Origin: Prolixibacteraceae bacterium
GTDB taxonomy: Bacteria; Bacteroidota; Bacteroidia; Bacteroidales; Prolixibacteraceae
Direction: 5' to 3'
Length of the DNA stretch: 44,162 bases
NCBI GenBank assembly: GCA_016931385.1
Contig: JAFGEV010000334.1
Coordinates: forward strand, 1-44,162
Below are positions 1 to 9,268 of this stretch, piece by piece; the stretch's first letter is position 1; each line of letters opens with the position of its first letter. The position numbers were made by a program, and so were the translations under genes. The notes under the pieces were generated by a model, which was given only the letters and a program-made list of their open reading frames with translations, made no database searches and was not told the DNA's origin.

Positions 1-288
1 GCCCTTTAATCAATTCTATAAAACTACGATTATCCGATAACTTTATCTCCCTAACCTCATTCACGTTATTAAGAGATAATGCATTTTTATGATCCCCCTG
101 CCAAAACATGCAAAATCTTTTGACTTGAGAATAGAGATTCTTCGTAAGAAAATTATTCATTTTCCTATCCACCAATTACAAGCCCAACTCAGTGTTCAAA
201 AATTTTCTGAACACGTCCTTTGCCTTTTATTTGTATCTTCATGGCCAAAATTGGAACACATAATTGGGTGAGTTTATTATTTTAAGTT

Positions 289-765
289 ATGAAGATTGCG
301 TTTTTTTGTTTATTAATTTTAGCTATTACCTGCTCAGCATCAGTGGATAAAAACAATTTTTACGAAGTTTTATCAGGAGATTCTAAAGAGCTGGTTGATA
401 ATTTAATTAACGAATACGAGCAGGTTGACGATCAAAACTCATTGGTAAATGTTTTTAAGGGCGCTCTGTACATAAAAAGGGCTGCTTTCCTGCAGATTCC
501 TGCTCGTAAATTGGGGAGTTTTACAAAAGGCCGGGATTTGTTGGAGCATGAAATTTTGCAAAATCCCACTAACACAGAATATCGGTTAATCCGGTTGATT
601 CTTCAGGAACAAACGCCGCCATTTTTAAAATATAAAATAAATTTGGAAGAAGACAAACAGTTTATTATAGCAGCGTACCCCACTGCCAATGAGCAGTTGA
701 AAAAAAGAATATTAAACTATTCAGGTAAATCCAAGGTGTTGAAAGCAGATAATTTTGGGGAGTAG
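289..765 (+). CDS. Conserved hypothetical exported protein at upstream edge of cluster
   Basis: ORF with N-terminal hydrophobic signal-like segment MKIAFFCLLILAITCSA; no family recognised. Confidence 0.6.
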   Translation: MKIAFFCLLILAITCSASVDKNNFYEVLSGDSKELVDNLINEYEQVDDQNSLVNVFKGALYIKRAAFLQIPARKLGSFTKGRDLLEHEILQNPTNTEYRLIRLILQEQTPPFLKYKINLEEDKQFIIAAYPTANEQLKKRILNYSGKSKVLKADNFGE

Positions 766-860
766 ATCGATGCAATCTCTCTTTATTAGTCCTTTGCCTA
801 ATGGCGCCTCTGCTTTCAAGCTTCTATTACGAAACAGTGTTTTAATCAATTCAAAAACAA

Positions 861-996
861 ATGAAACGAGCCATGAGTAAACCATACTCATTCAGGGGAA
901 TCGAAGATCGGCGAAGCCAATTATTATCTGGCGAGTTCCCCCGCTCATTAACGGGGCTACCTGTCCCGACAAAAAGACAGGAGGCTATGTGACCAT
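861..996 (+). promoter_or_regulatory. Leader element copy 1 (candidate structured 5' UTR / leader-peptide element) upstream of darA
   Basis: ATGAAACGAGCCATGAGTAAACC...CTGGCGAGTT...GTGACCATT; shared with three other intergenic regions; GCCA(870-873)/TGGC(929-932) pairing; GAC ends 24 nt before ATG at 1018. Confidence 0.6.
938..987 (+). repeat. Nested palindromic repeat inside leader copy 1
   Basis: CGGGGCTACCTGTCCCG matching the copy 2 insert (CGGGACTACCTGTCCCG); additional CCTGTC...GACAGG stem. Confidence 0.6.
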
Positions 997-1017
997 TGAA
1001 AAATAAATTTTAGACTC

Positions 1018-1920
1018 ATGAATATTCTAGTTATATCATACACACAAACGGGCCAATTGGATGAAATTTTGAAATGCATTGTAACGCCTCTTAACACATT
1101 TGACATTGATTACGTTCAGATTAAGCCTAATACTGCCTTCCCATTTCCATGGACATCAGCCACATTTTTTGATGCAATGCCCGAAACGGTCCTTGAAATA
1201 CCAATAGAACTGGCCGATTGTACCTTTAAGCACAGCACTTACGACTTAATTATTTTGGGTTATCAGACCTGGTTTTTATCGCCTTCATTACCCATTTCAT
1301 CCTTGCTTCAATTGGATAAATTCAAGGAAATGGTTAAAAACACACCCGTGATTACTATTATTGGAGCCCGTAACATGTGGATTAATTCTCAAAAGAGCAT
1401 CAATAAACGCATTGCTGAGGCGGGAGGAAAAATGGTTGGCAATATACCATTTATCGACCGCAACAATAATTATGCGAGTGCCGTAACTATTTTATACTGG
1501 ATGCTTACTGGTAAAAAGGATCGGATGTTAAAAATATTTCCGGTTCCAGGAGTTGGACAAAACGATATTGACCAGGCACCTAAATTTGGCGAAATGATTG
1601 AAAAACACATATCAGCCAACTCGTTATATAATTTACAGCACGACATAGTAAAAACCAACCACATTGAAGTTTCAACTAATATCCTTTTTATTGAAAACCG
1701 GGCGAAACGAATATTTATGATATGGGCCAAACTCATCAACAAGTTTAAACCTGGAACTGTGGTGCGTAAAGTTTTTGTAACCCTATTTAAATACTATTTA
1801 CTTATTGCCCTGTTTGTTGTGGCCCCAATTGTTTTAGCAATTTACAACCTGTTGATTTTACCGTTTGTTTATAAATCGGTTGAGCATGAAAAAAATAATA
1901 TCAGATATAATAGTCTGTAG
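1018..1920 (+). CDS. darA: Dialkylresorcinol biosynthesis protein DarA-like (flavodoxin-like N-terminus, C-terminal TM segment)
   Basis: MNILVISYTQTGQLDEIL flavodoxin-like start, ~300 aa, immediately followed by a KAS III (DarB) gene. Confidence 0.8.
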   Translation: MNILVISYTQTGQLDEILKCIVTPLNTFDIDYVQIKPNTAFPFPWTSATFFDAMPETVLEIPIELADCTFKHSTYDLIILGYQTWFLSPSLPISSLLQLDKFKEMVKNTPVITIIGARNMWINSQKSINKRIAEAGGKMVGNIPFIDRNNNYASAVTILYWMLTGKKDRMLKIFPVPGVGQNDIDQAPKFGEMIEKHISANSLYNLQHDIVKTNHIEVSTNILFIENRAKRIFMIWAKLINKFKPGTVVRKVFVTLFKYYLLIALFVVAPIVLAIYNLLILPFVYKSVEHEKNNIRYNSL

Positions 1921-2095
1921 CTTTTTATTCTTGGAATTTTTCAGTTAAGAGATTTAAACAGTCGAACTGTCAATAACAGAAATGTATTATTATCTCTGAG
2001 CCAATTGCGAATAGTAAAAAGGCGTAGTCTTAAGAAAAAAGTATAAATTTGCCTTTGTTAAAAGGAATCCTCAAAAATAAAATTGATTGCAAACT

Positions 2096-3235
2096 ATGGC
2101 GGACGTTTACATTAACAGAATTTCCTCTTTTCTACCTAACAATCCGGTACCAAACAGTGACATGGAAGACTATTTAGGTTTCATAAATGGAGGAAAATCA
2201 AAATCAAAAAATATTGTTTTACGTAATAATGGCATCGAACAACGGTACTATGCAATGGATAAAAATGGTATTGCAACCCATTCCAATGCAGAATTGGCAG
2301 CCATTGCCATCAGAAAATTATTTGACACACCTGATGAAATTGGCGAAATCGAGCTATTAGCCTGTGGCACAACCAATCCCGACATTCTATTACCATCGCA
2401 TGCCGTAATGATTCATGGTCTCTTAAAAGAAGCATCCAGCATTGAAGTCATTTCAAATTCAGGGGCTTGCTGTTCTGCAATGCAATCTTTTAAACATGCT
2501 TATTTATCAGTAAAAGCCGACGACAAGAAAAAAGTTGTTTGCTGTGGCTCAGAGCGATTTTCAACTTTGATGCGGGCCAATAGTTTTAAAGAAGAGGTGG
2601 AGCACTTAAAGAGAATGGAGCAAAATACATACATCGCTTTTGAAAAGGATTTCCTACGATGGATGTTGTCTGACGGTGCTGGGGCCTTTTTAATTGAGAA
2701 TAAAAAGAATGAGGTTGGTTTATCCTTAAGAGTTGAGTGGATTGAAATATGCTCATTTGCCAATGAGTTGGAAACCTGTATGTATATGGGTGCCGATAAG
2801 GACAGCGATGGCAATATAGTAGCCTATCAGGATATGTCGATGCAGGAAATTGTGCAAAAATCGGTCTTAAGCCTAAAGCAAGATGTTAAATTGCTAAGTG
2901 AAAATATTATTAATAAAGGTTTTGAGTTTTTATGTAACTTATTGCACAGCAAAGGCATTAAGGTTGATGATATTGATTACTTTTTACCGCATATTTCAAG
3001 CTACTTTTTTAAGCCAAAAGTGTACGATATTTTAGAGAAAAACGGCATGCCCATACCTTATGAAAGATGGTTTATGAACCTAAAAACAAAAGGAAATGTT
3101 GGTGCTGGCTCAATTTATTTAATGTTAGAAGAGCTATTTAATGGCGGCAAATTGAAAAAAGGTGATAAAATTTTATTGGCTGTACCCGAAAGTGCACGTT
3201 TTTCTTATGCCTTTAGTTATTTAACTGTTTGTTAA
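2096..3235 (+). CDS. darB: 3-oxoacyl-ACP synthase III-like DarB
   Basis: KAS III-like; candidate Cys in SNSGACCSAMQSF, His in FLPHISSYF, Asn in TKGNVGAGS; ATG at 2096 preferred over TTG at 2087. Confidence 0.85.
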   Translation: MADVYINRISSFLPNNPVPNSDMEDYLGFINGGKSKSKNIVLRNNGIEQRYYAMDKNGIATHSNAELAAIAIRKLFDTPDEIGEIELLACGTTNPDILLPSHAVMIHGLLKEASSIEVISNSGACCSAMQSFKHAYLSVKADDKKKVVCCGSERFSTLMRANSFKEEVEHLKRMEQNTYIAFEKDFLRWMLSDGAGAFLIENKKNEVGLSLRVEWIEICSFANELETCMYMGADKDSDGNIVAYQDMSMQEIVQKSVLSLKQDVKLLSENIINKGFEFLCNLLHSKGIKVDDIDYFLPHISSYFFKPKVYDILEKNGMPIPYERWFMNLKTKGNVGAGSIYLMLEELFNGGKLKKGDKILLAVPESARFSYAFSYLTVC

Positions 3236-3243
3236 TTTAGCCT

Positions 3244-3642
3244 ATGAAGCGACAAGAATTGCCGCAGGATTCCAGTGCCTTAAATAATATAACCCGCGAA
3301 TTACACTACGTTAAGGACGAAGATGGTAAATATCGTACCGGCTTAAGTACTGGCTGGGAAATAAAATCATCAGCTCTGGATAATGCTTGGGAAGAAGTTA
3401 ACGATCATATTAAGGAAGCCGAACGCCTGGTTAAAAGCGGCGATAAAAGTCCAATTTATGTGTTGATGTTTATAAACCGGATGGACTTATCCATACTGAG
3501 CAGTTATACCGGCTACTGGAAATTATGTATTAAACAGCATTTTAAACCTTCGGTTTTTGCAAAGCTTAGCGATAAAAAGCTTAAGAAATATGCTGATGCT
3601 TTTAACATGGGGGTTGAAGAACTTAAAAATTACAAAGCGTAA
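3244..3642 (+). CDS. Conserved hypothetical protein between darB and the BtrH-like gene
   Basis: 132-aa ORF in tight synteny; TAATG stop/start overlap with next gene. Confidence 0.7.
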   Translation: MKRQELPQDSSALNNITRELHYVKDEDGKYRTGLSTGWEIKSSALDNAWEEVNDHIKEAERLVKSGDKSPIYVLMFINRMDLSILSSYTGYWKLCIKQHFKPSVFAKLSDKKLKKYADAFNMGVEELKNYKA

Positions 3643-4658
3643 TGCAGAATGGTTTTGAGCACATACAGTCGGCTCATTGTGAAAATGGAGTGGTGGTTAT
3701 GCTTCTTAAATCCAATGGAATAGACTTTATTAATGAACCCTTGGCTTTTGGAATTGGGTCGGGTTTGTTTTACTGTCACATCCCGTTTCTAAAACTGAAC
3801 AATGCCCCGGCTATATCTTTCAGAACCATGCCCGGGCGAATATTCAAGCAAAGCTGCAAATACCTAAACATCGAATTTGACTCCAAACGTTTCCGCAGTG
3901 AAACAAAGGCCAAGGAGTGCCTTGATAGTTTATTGGAGAATAATATTAATGTTGGCTGTCAGGTTGGTGTCTTCAATTTGTCCTACTTGCCGGTTGAATA
4001 TCGGTTCCACTTTAATGCCCACAACATTGTTATTTACGGCAAAGAAAACGGCAACTACAAAATCAGCGATACCATTATGGAAGCACCAACAGAACTAAGT
4101 GCTACTGAATTAATGAAATGCCGATACGCCAAAGGTATATATGCCCCCAAAGGTCATTTATATTATGTTAAAAATGCTGGCTTTGTGGATGATACCTTGA
4201 TAAAAAAAGCCATCATCAAGGGAATAAACCGAAATGTGCGCGACATGCTTCACATTCCCGGAAATTTTGGAGGTGTGAGAGGCATTAAATATACTGGCAA
4301 AAAAATTCGTAAATGGAGAGATGATCTTGGCATTCGCAAAGCTGGAAAATACTTGGGCCACATTGTAAGAATGCAGGAGGAGATTGGAACAGGCGGCGGT
4401 GGTTTTCGGTTTTTATATGCTGCGTTTTTACAACAATCGGCCGAAATATTTAACAACACTGTTTTGTCGGATGTATCAGATGAATTTACCAAAGCTGGCG
4501 ACATGTGGCGCAGTTCGGCTGTGAAAATGGCCGGCGTATTTAAAGGCAGAACCACCGAACAGCATCACTTCAATGAAATTTCAGATTTGCTTTTTGAGAT
4601 CTATGAAGTTGAAAAAAGCGCCTTTAAAAAGCTTTCAAAACTTAACCTAAAAGCTTAG
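3642..4658 (+). CDS. BtrH N-terminal domain-like protein (candidate acyl-ACP acyltransferase)
   Basis: N-terminal HCENGVVVMLLKSNG motif and overall pattern resemble BtrH_N/DUF4872 proteins. Confidence 0.7.
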   Translation: MQNGFEHIQSAHCENGVVVMLLKSNGIDFINEPLAFGIGSGLFYCHIPFLKLNNAPAISFRTMPGRIFKQSCKYLNIEFDSKRFRSETKAKECLDSLLENNINVGCQVGVFNLSYLPVEYRFHFNAHNIVIYGKENGNYKISDTIMEAPTELSATELMKCRYAKGIYAPKGHLYYVKNAGFVDDTLIKKAIIKGINRNVRDMLHIPGNFGGVRGIKYTGKKIRKWRDDLGIRKAGKYLGHIVRMQEEIGTGGGGFRFLYAAFLQQSAEIFNNTVLSDVSDEFTKAGDMWRSSAVKMAGVFKGRTTEQHHFNEISDLLFEIYEVEKSAFKKLSKLNLKA

Positions 4659-4659
4659 A

Positions 4660-5412
4660 ATGAGCAACATTCTTATTTCAATTGACCAACTAAGCAAGAA
4701 ATACCCATCGGCCAAAGAGGAGAGTTTGAAAAAAGTTTCACTGGAGATTAAAGTTGGTGAAAAGTTTGGCATATTCGGGCCTAATGGTGCAGGCAAAACC
4801 ACTCTTATTTCCATCATGTGCCATATTTTACCCTACCGCCATGGTTCCGTTAAGTTTTACCACAAGGGTGAATTAATTCGATTTACCGAAATTAAAAAGC
4901 GCATCGGTTTTGTGCCTCAAGATTTGGCGATGTATGAAGAACTTACGGCCTTTCATAACGTTGAATACTTTGGAGCGTTGTATAATTTAAGCAGAGACCA
5001 AATTCAGGAGCGCGCCAATCATCTTTTTAAACTACTCGGACTGAGCAATGTAGCTAACAAAAAAGTTAAAGCATTTTCGGGCGGTATGAAACGCCGTTTG
5101 AACCTCATCATTGGTGTAATTCACCAGCCTGACATTCTCTTTTTGGATGAGCCAACTGTTGGTGTTGACATTCAAAGCCGAAATGCCATTCTCGATTTTT
5201 TGAATACCATCAATGCAAATGGCACCTCCATCATTTACACATCTCATCATTTGGAGGAGGCTGAACAACTTTGCAGCAGAATTGCAATAATTGATTACGG
5301 AAAACTGATTGCGCTCGATGAAATCAGCACTCTTTTATCCGATAACAAAGTTCAAAACTTAACACAGTTGCTCATCAAATTAACCGGAAAAGCATTCAGG
5401 GACAATGTATAA
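4660..5412 (+). CDS. ABC transporter ATP-binding protein
   Basis: Walker A GPNGAGKTT, signature FSGGMKRRL, Walker B ILFLDEPTVGVD. Confidence 0.95.
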   Translation: MSNILISIDQLSKKYPSAKEESLKKVSLEIKVGEKFGIFGPNGAGKTTLISIMCHILPYRHGSVKFYHKGELIRFTEIKKRIGFVPQDLAMYEELTAFHNVEYFGALYNLSRDQIQERANHLFKLLGLSNVANKKVKAFSGGMKRRLNLIIGVIHQPDILFLDEPTVGVDIQSRNAILDFLNTINANGTSIIYTSHHLEEAEQLCSRIAIIDYGKLIALDEISTLLSDNKVQNLTQLLIKLTGKAFRDNV

Positions 5413-6673
5413 ACCATGGATATCCATACGCAAAGAATTTTACCTGCTCTTTAGCGACAAAGTGGGTTTGTCGCTGATGTTTTTAATGCCGTTGCTGCTC
5501 GTGTTTGTCATCACCATCATACAAGACAGTGCCTTTAAGGTTGTTAATGAGAATAAGATATCGCTGATAATTACAAACAACGATGAGGGTGAACTTGGCA
5601 AAAAGCTTTCCGAAATGCTTCTGACCAGCGGCATGTTTGATGTGATTGAAAAAGAATATTCCGATCCGCTTCAACTTCAAAAAGAAGTTACCAATGGAAA
5701 CTCACTTACAGCATTGTTTATTTCTACCGATTTCTCCGAGAAAATTGAGTTGAAATCAACTCAGTTCAGTCAAATAATAATGGCCAATTTAGGGTTGCAG
5801 GAGAGCAAACAGTTTAAGGAGATCAATTTGCCTTTTATCAAGTTTTTTAATGATCCAGCATTGCAGGATAACTACGTCTATTCCATCATCAGCGTGATTT
5901 ATACCCACCTGAATGTTATTGAAATATCGCAAATGCTCGAAGGTATTTACATTGAAATGGGTTACGCTGGCATTCCACCGGAAGTGGAGCAAGGTATCTT
6001 TAAAAACCGGATTCAAATTGAACGTCATGTGAATGGAGAGGCTTTTCAATTGCCCAACAGCACGCAACACAATGTACCCGCCTGGACAATATTTGCCATG
6101 TTTTTTATGGTTATTTCTCTTGGTGCCAATATTGTTAAGGAGCGATCAACTGGTAGTTTCATGCGTCTCAAAGCCATGCCAACACATTTTGGCGTGATCA
6201 TGGCCAGCAAACAAATTGTTTATGTTACCGTTGGCGTGCTGCAAGTACTATTTATTTTCAGTGTAGGTGCGTTTGTTTTTCCGTTTTTAAACCTGCCACC
6301 CTTGTCAATGCCTGCCAATGCTTTGGGTATTATGGCCGTGGTTTTTGTAAGTGCTTTTACTGCTGTAAGTTATTCCCTGATGCTTGGCTCAGTTTCAAGA
6401 ACTCAGGAGCAATCCAACGGTTTTGGGGCCATCTCCATCATTATATTTGCAGCCATTGGTGGCGTTTGGGTGCCAACCTTTGTAATGCCCGAATACATGA
6501 AGGTCATCAGCCAGTTTTCGCCATTACATTGGTGTATTGAGGCTTTTTATGTGCTTTTCCTGCGGGGCGGCGGATGGGCCAATCTGTTCAAGCCGCTTTA
6601 TATTCTGGTAATTTTTGCTTTATTTTGCCAAATTATTACGTTCGTAAAATTGAAACAAGACAAACTTATATAA
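5405..6673 (+). CDS. ABC transporter permease (ABC-2 type)
   Basis: N-terminal TM, long periplasmic loop, five C-terminal TM-like segments; overlaps the ATPase gene by 8 bp. Confidence 0.9.
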   Translation: MYKPWISIRKEFYLLFSDKVGLSLMFLMPLLLVFVITIIQDSAFKVVNENKISLIITNNDEGELGKKLSEMLLTSGMFDVIEKEYSDPLQLQKEVTNGNSLTALFISTDFSEKIELKSTQFSQIIMANLGLQESKQFKEINLPFIKFFNDPALQDNYVYSIISVIYTHLNVIEISQMLEGIYIEMGYAGIPPEVEQGIFKNRIQIERHVNGEAFQLPNSTQHNVPAWTIFAMFFMVISLGANIVKERSTGSFMRLKAMPTHFGVIMASKQIVYVTVGVLQVLFIFSVGAFVFPFLNLPPLSMPANALGIMAVVFVSAFTAVSYSLMLGSVSRTQEQSNGFGAISIIIFAAIGGVWVPTFVMPEYMKVISQFSPLHWCIEAFYVLFLRGGGWANLFKPLYILVIFALFCQIITFVKLKQDKLI

Positions 6674-6677
6674 ATAG

Positions 6678-6938
6678 ATGAATAAGGAAATTTTAAAACA
6701 GGAATTAAAAGCTCATTTGGTTAGTTACCTTAATATATTGGAATATAAGCCGGAAGAAATTGCCGACGACATGCCATTATTCGGAACTGGTCTTGAACTG
6801 GATTCAATTGATTCCTTGGAATTAATTGTAATGCTTGAGCGCGAGTATGGCCTAAAAATTACCAATCCGGCCGATGGTCGTAAAATTCTGGTAAACATTG
6901 AGAGCATGGCAGATTTCATTATCGCAAACAAAAAATAA
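6678..6938 (+). CDS. Acyl carrier protein 1
   Basis: 86 aa, phosphopantetheine site ELDSIDSLELIVMLE. Confidence 0.93.
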   Translation: MNKEILKQELKAHLVSYLNILEYKPEEIADDMPLFGTGLELDSIDSLELIVMLEREYGLKITNPADGRKILVNIESMADFIIANKK

Positions 6939-6956
6939 CAAATAATACTGGCTCAA

Positions 6957-8147
6957 TTGGAGGTATTTATTACTGGCATGGGTTGCGTTACGCCCATAGG
7001 TAACAACAAGCACGAAAATTTAACATCCCTCACTGAGAGCAAATCAGGACTGAAAAAACCAGCAATTTTTCAATCCAAGTATGCTTCGGATTTTATTTTT
7101 GGTGAAGTTGATATGGACAATACCGCTCTTTTGTCGTTGGTAGATATTAATGGTTTAACAGGATTAACCCGAACCGATTTGCTGGCGTTGATGGCATTTG
7201 ATGAAGCCATTAATGATGCAGGATTATCCCGCGAGGAAGTTTCTTCAAATAAAACAGCTTTCATATCGGCCAGCACTGTTGGCGGAATGTGCCTGACTAA
7301 TCAACTTTACGACGACTCAAATCTGAAATCCAATACAACCGAGTTTCTGGAGTCATACAGTGGCTCGGCACACGCTCAACAAATTTGCAAAAAATACAGG
7401 ATTAAGGGATTGGTGAATGTTATCAACACGGCCTGCTCCTCATCGGCCAATGCCATTGCTTATGGCACCCGTTTAATTAAGGCAGGGCGCGCAACCCGAG
7501 CCGTTGTTGGAGGGGTAGATAGCCTCTCTAAATATACCGTAAACGGGTTTAACTCCTTGCAAATTCTTTCCAACGATAAATGCACCCCCTTTGATGAAAA
7601 CCGGAAAGGCCTGAATTTGGGTGAAGCGGCCGGTTACCTTGTGCTTGAGGCTGCCAATGTTGTTGCCAAAAAGAATTGTTATGCAAAAGTGGCCGGTTAC
7701 GGAAACTCCAATGATGCCTTCCATCCATCGTCCATGTCGGATCATGCCAAAGGCATTACCATTGCCATCAACAAAGCCCTCGAGGCAGCCAATATTTCAT
7801 CGGCTGACATCGATTACATCAATGCCCACGGAACTGGAACTCAGAACAACGATTTGATAGAACTTACCGGATTTAAAACTATCTTTGAAACAATTCCACC
7901 GTTTAGTTCCACAAAATCATACATCGGTCATACGCTTGGTGCCGCCGGTGCTGTAGAAGCCATTTATTCAGTTTTCAGTCTTATCGAAGGTGATTTTTAT
8001 CCAAATCTAAATTTTAATACACCCATAGGTGATTTAAATGTTCTGCCAATTACGGAAGTTGTTCACAAAAAAAATGTTCGTTATGTGATGTCGAACTCCT
8101 ATGGTTTCAGCGGAAATTGCACCTCATTAATCTTCGAAAAAGCGTAA
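6957..8147 (+). CDS. Beta-ketoacyl-ACP synthase (FabF-like), module 1; TTG start
   Basis: FITGMGCVTPIGN N-terminus; active-site NTACSSSANA; YINAHGTGTQNND; SYIGHTLGAAG. Confidence 0.93.
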   Translation: MEVFITGMGCVTPIGNNKHENLTSLTESKSGLKKPAIFQSKYASDFIFGEVDMDNTALLSLVDINGLTGLTRTDLLALMAFDEAINDAGLSREEVSSNKTAFISASTVGGMCLTNQLYDDSNLKSNTTEFLESYSGSAHAQQICKKYRIKGLVNVINTACSSSANAIAYGTRLIKAGRATRAVVGGVDSLSKYTVNGFNSLQILSNDKCTPFDENRKGLNLGEAAGYLVLEAANVVAKKNCYAKVAGYGNSNDAFHPSSMSDHAKGITIAINKALEAANISSADIDYINAHGTGTQNNDLIELTGFKTIFETIPPFSSTKSYIGHTLGAAGAVEAIYSVFSLIEGDFYPNLNFNTPIGDLNVLPITEVVHKKNVRYVMSNSYGFSGNCTSLIFEKA

Positions 8148-8148
8148 T

Positions 8149-9213
8149 ATGTTTATTAAAGATATACTATCCATTTCCCCGCAGGATACCTATAATAATC
8201 ATAATTACTGGTACAATGTTAAAACCTATATTGGTAACAAGCTGTCGTGCATTGAACCCAGTTACGACGGTATCATTAAGCCCAGTCAATTGCGACGAAT
8301 GGGTAAAGCTTTACGGATGGGTATTGGCTGCGGCCTCCCACTGTTGGACAAACATGGTAAAGTTGATGGCATTATCATTGGCACCTCGGAAGGCGGACTT
8401 GAAGACTGCATCAAATTTCTGAATCAGATTGTGGATTATGATGAGGGAACCTTAACGCCCACCAATTTTATGCAGAGCACCCCCAATGCTTTATCGGGGC
8501 ATTTGGCTCTGATTACTGGCAACACCAATTACAACATCACCCATGTAAACAAAGGGTTATCCTTCGAAAATGCTTTGATTGATGCTCAAATGCTTTTGCA
8601 GGATGGCAGTGCCAACGTGCTGCTGGTTGGGAGCGTTGAGGAGATTTCGGATTACAATTACAACATTGAGCAATCGGCCAATCAATACAAAAAGGTTGAA
8701 TGCCGTTCAAATGAACTCATCCATTCCAATACTGAAGGAACCGTTTGTGGCGAGGGTGCTGTGATGTTTGTTTTATCTTCACAACCTGAAAACGGTAGCA
8801 TTTGCATCAAAGATGTTGATGCCATCACCTTTCCCGAAGAAAGTGAACTGCTCGATTTGTGCAAAAATATGCTTAGGCGAAATGGAATAGTGACCAACGA
8901 CATTGATGGTGTGATTGTTGGCTTGAATGGCGACATTAGAACCGACCATTGGTACACCAATTTTATAAGCAGTTTGTTTAGTGACCAAACCATTTACACC
9001 TATAAAAATTTGGTTGGGGAATATCCAACTTCGGCATCATTTGCGGTGAAGCTGGCGCACGACATATTGAAAAATAACATGATTTGTCCCGAAATAATTT
9101 TCAAAAATTCAAATCGGGCACAAAAAAACATCCTCATATACAATCATTTTAAAGGCGTTCAGCATAGTCTTATCCTTATCAGTGACATTAATTCGTCTAA
9201 TGAAAGTCTATAA
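8149..9213 (+). CDS. Ketosynthase-like chain length factor homologue, module 1
   Basis: KS-like fold pattern (PTNFMQSTPNALSGHLAL) with active-site Cys replaced (HVNKGLSFENAL); directly follows KS. Confidence 0.8.
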   Translation: MFIKDILSISPQDTYNNHNYWYNVKTYIGNKLSCIEPSYDGIIKPSQLRRMGKALRMGIGCGLPLLDKHGKVDGIIIGTSEGGLEDCIKFLNQIVDYDEGTLTPTNFMQSTPNALSGHLALITGNTNYNITHVNKGLSFENALIDAQMLLQDGSANVLLVGSVEEISDYNYNIEQSANQYKKVECRSNELIHSNTEGTVCGEGAVMFVLSSQPENGSICIKDVDAITFPEESELLDLCKNMLRRNGIVTNDIDGVIVGLNGDIRTDHWYTNFISSLFSDQTIYTYKNLVGEYPTSASFAVKLAHDILKNNMICPEIIFKNSNRAQKNILIYNHFKGVQHSLILISDINSSNESL

Positions 9214-9268
9214 CATCAGGATTACAAATTTTAAGTAGCACATCAGGAAATAGAAATAACTAGAAGAA

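Noticed and set aside
89-271. 60-aa plus-strand ORF at window start
   Set aside because: No family resemblance, not supported by context, probably chance ORF in intergenic sequence.
938-987. CRISPR-like reading of the palindromic repeats
   Set aside because: Only single units at distant loci, no regular spacers, no cas genes.
861-996. Leader element as a rho-independent terminator of the upstream gene
   Set aside because: GC hairpins are followed by A-rich rather than T-rich sequence and the element is anchored to the downstream start, not the upstream stop.
8117-8422. 101-aa plus-strand ORF overlapping KS end and CLF start
   Set aside because: Out of frame with two well-supported genes; no recognisable domain.
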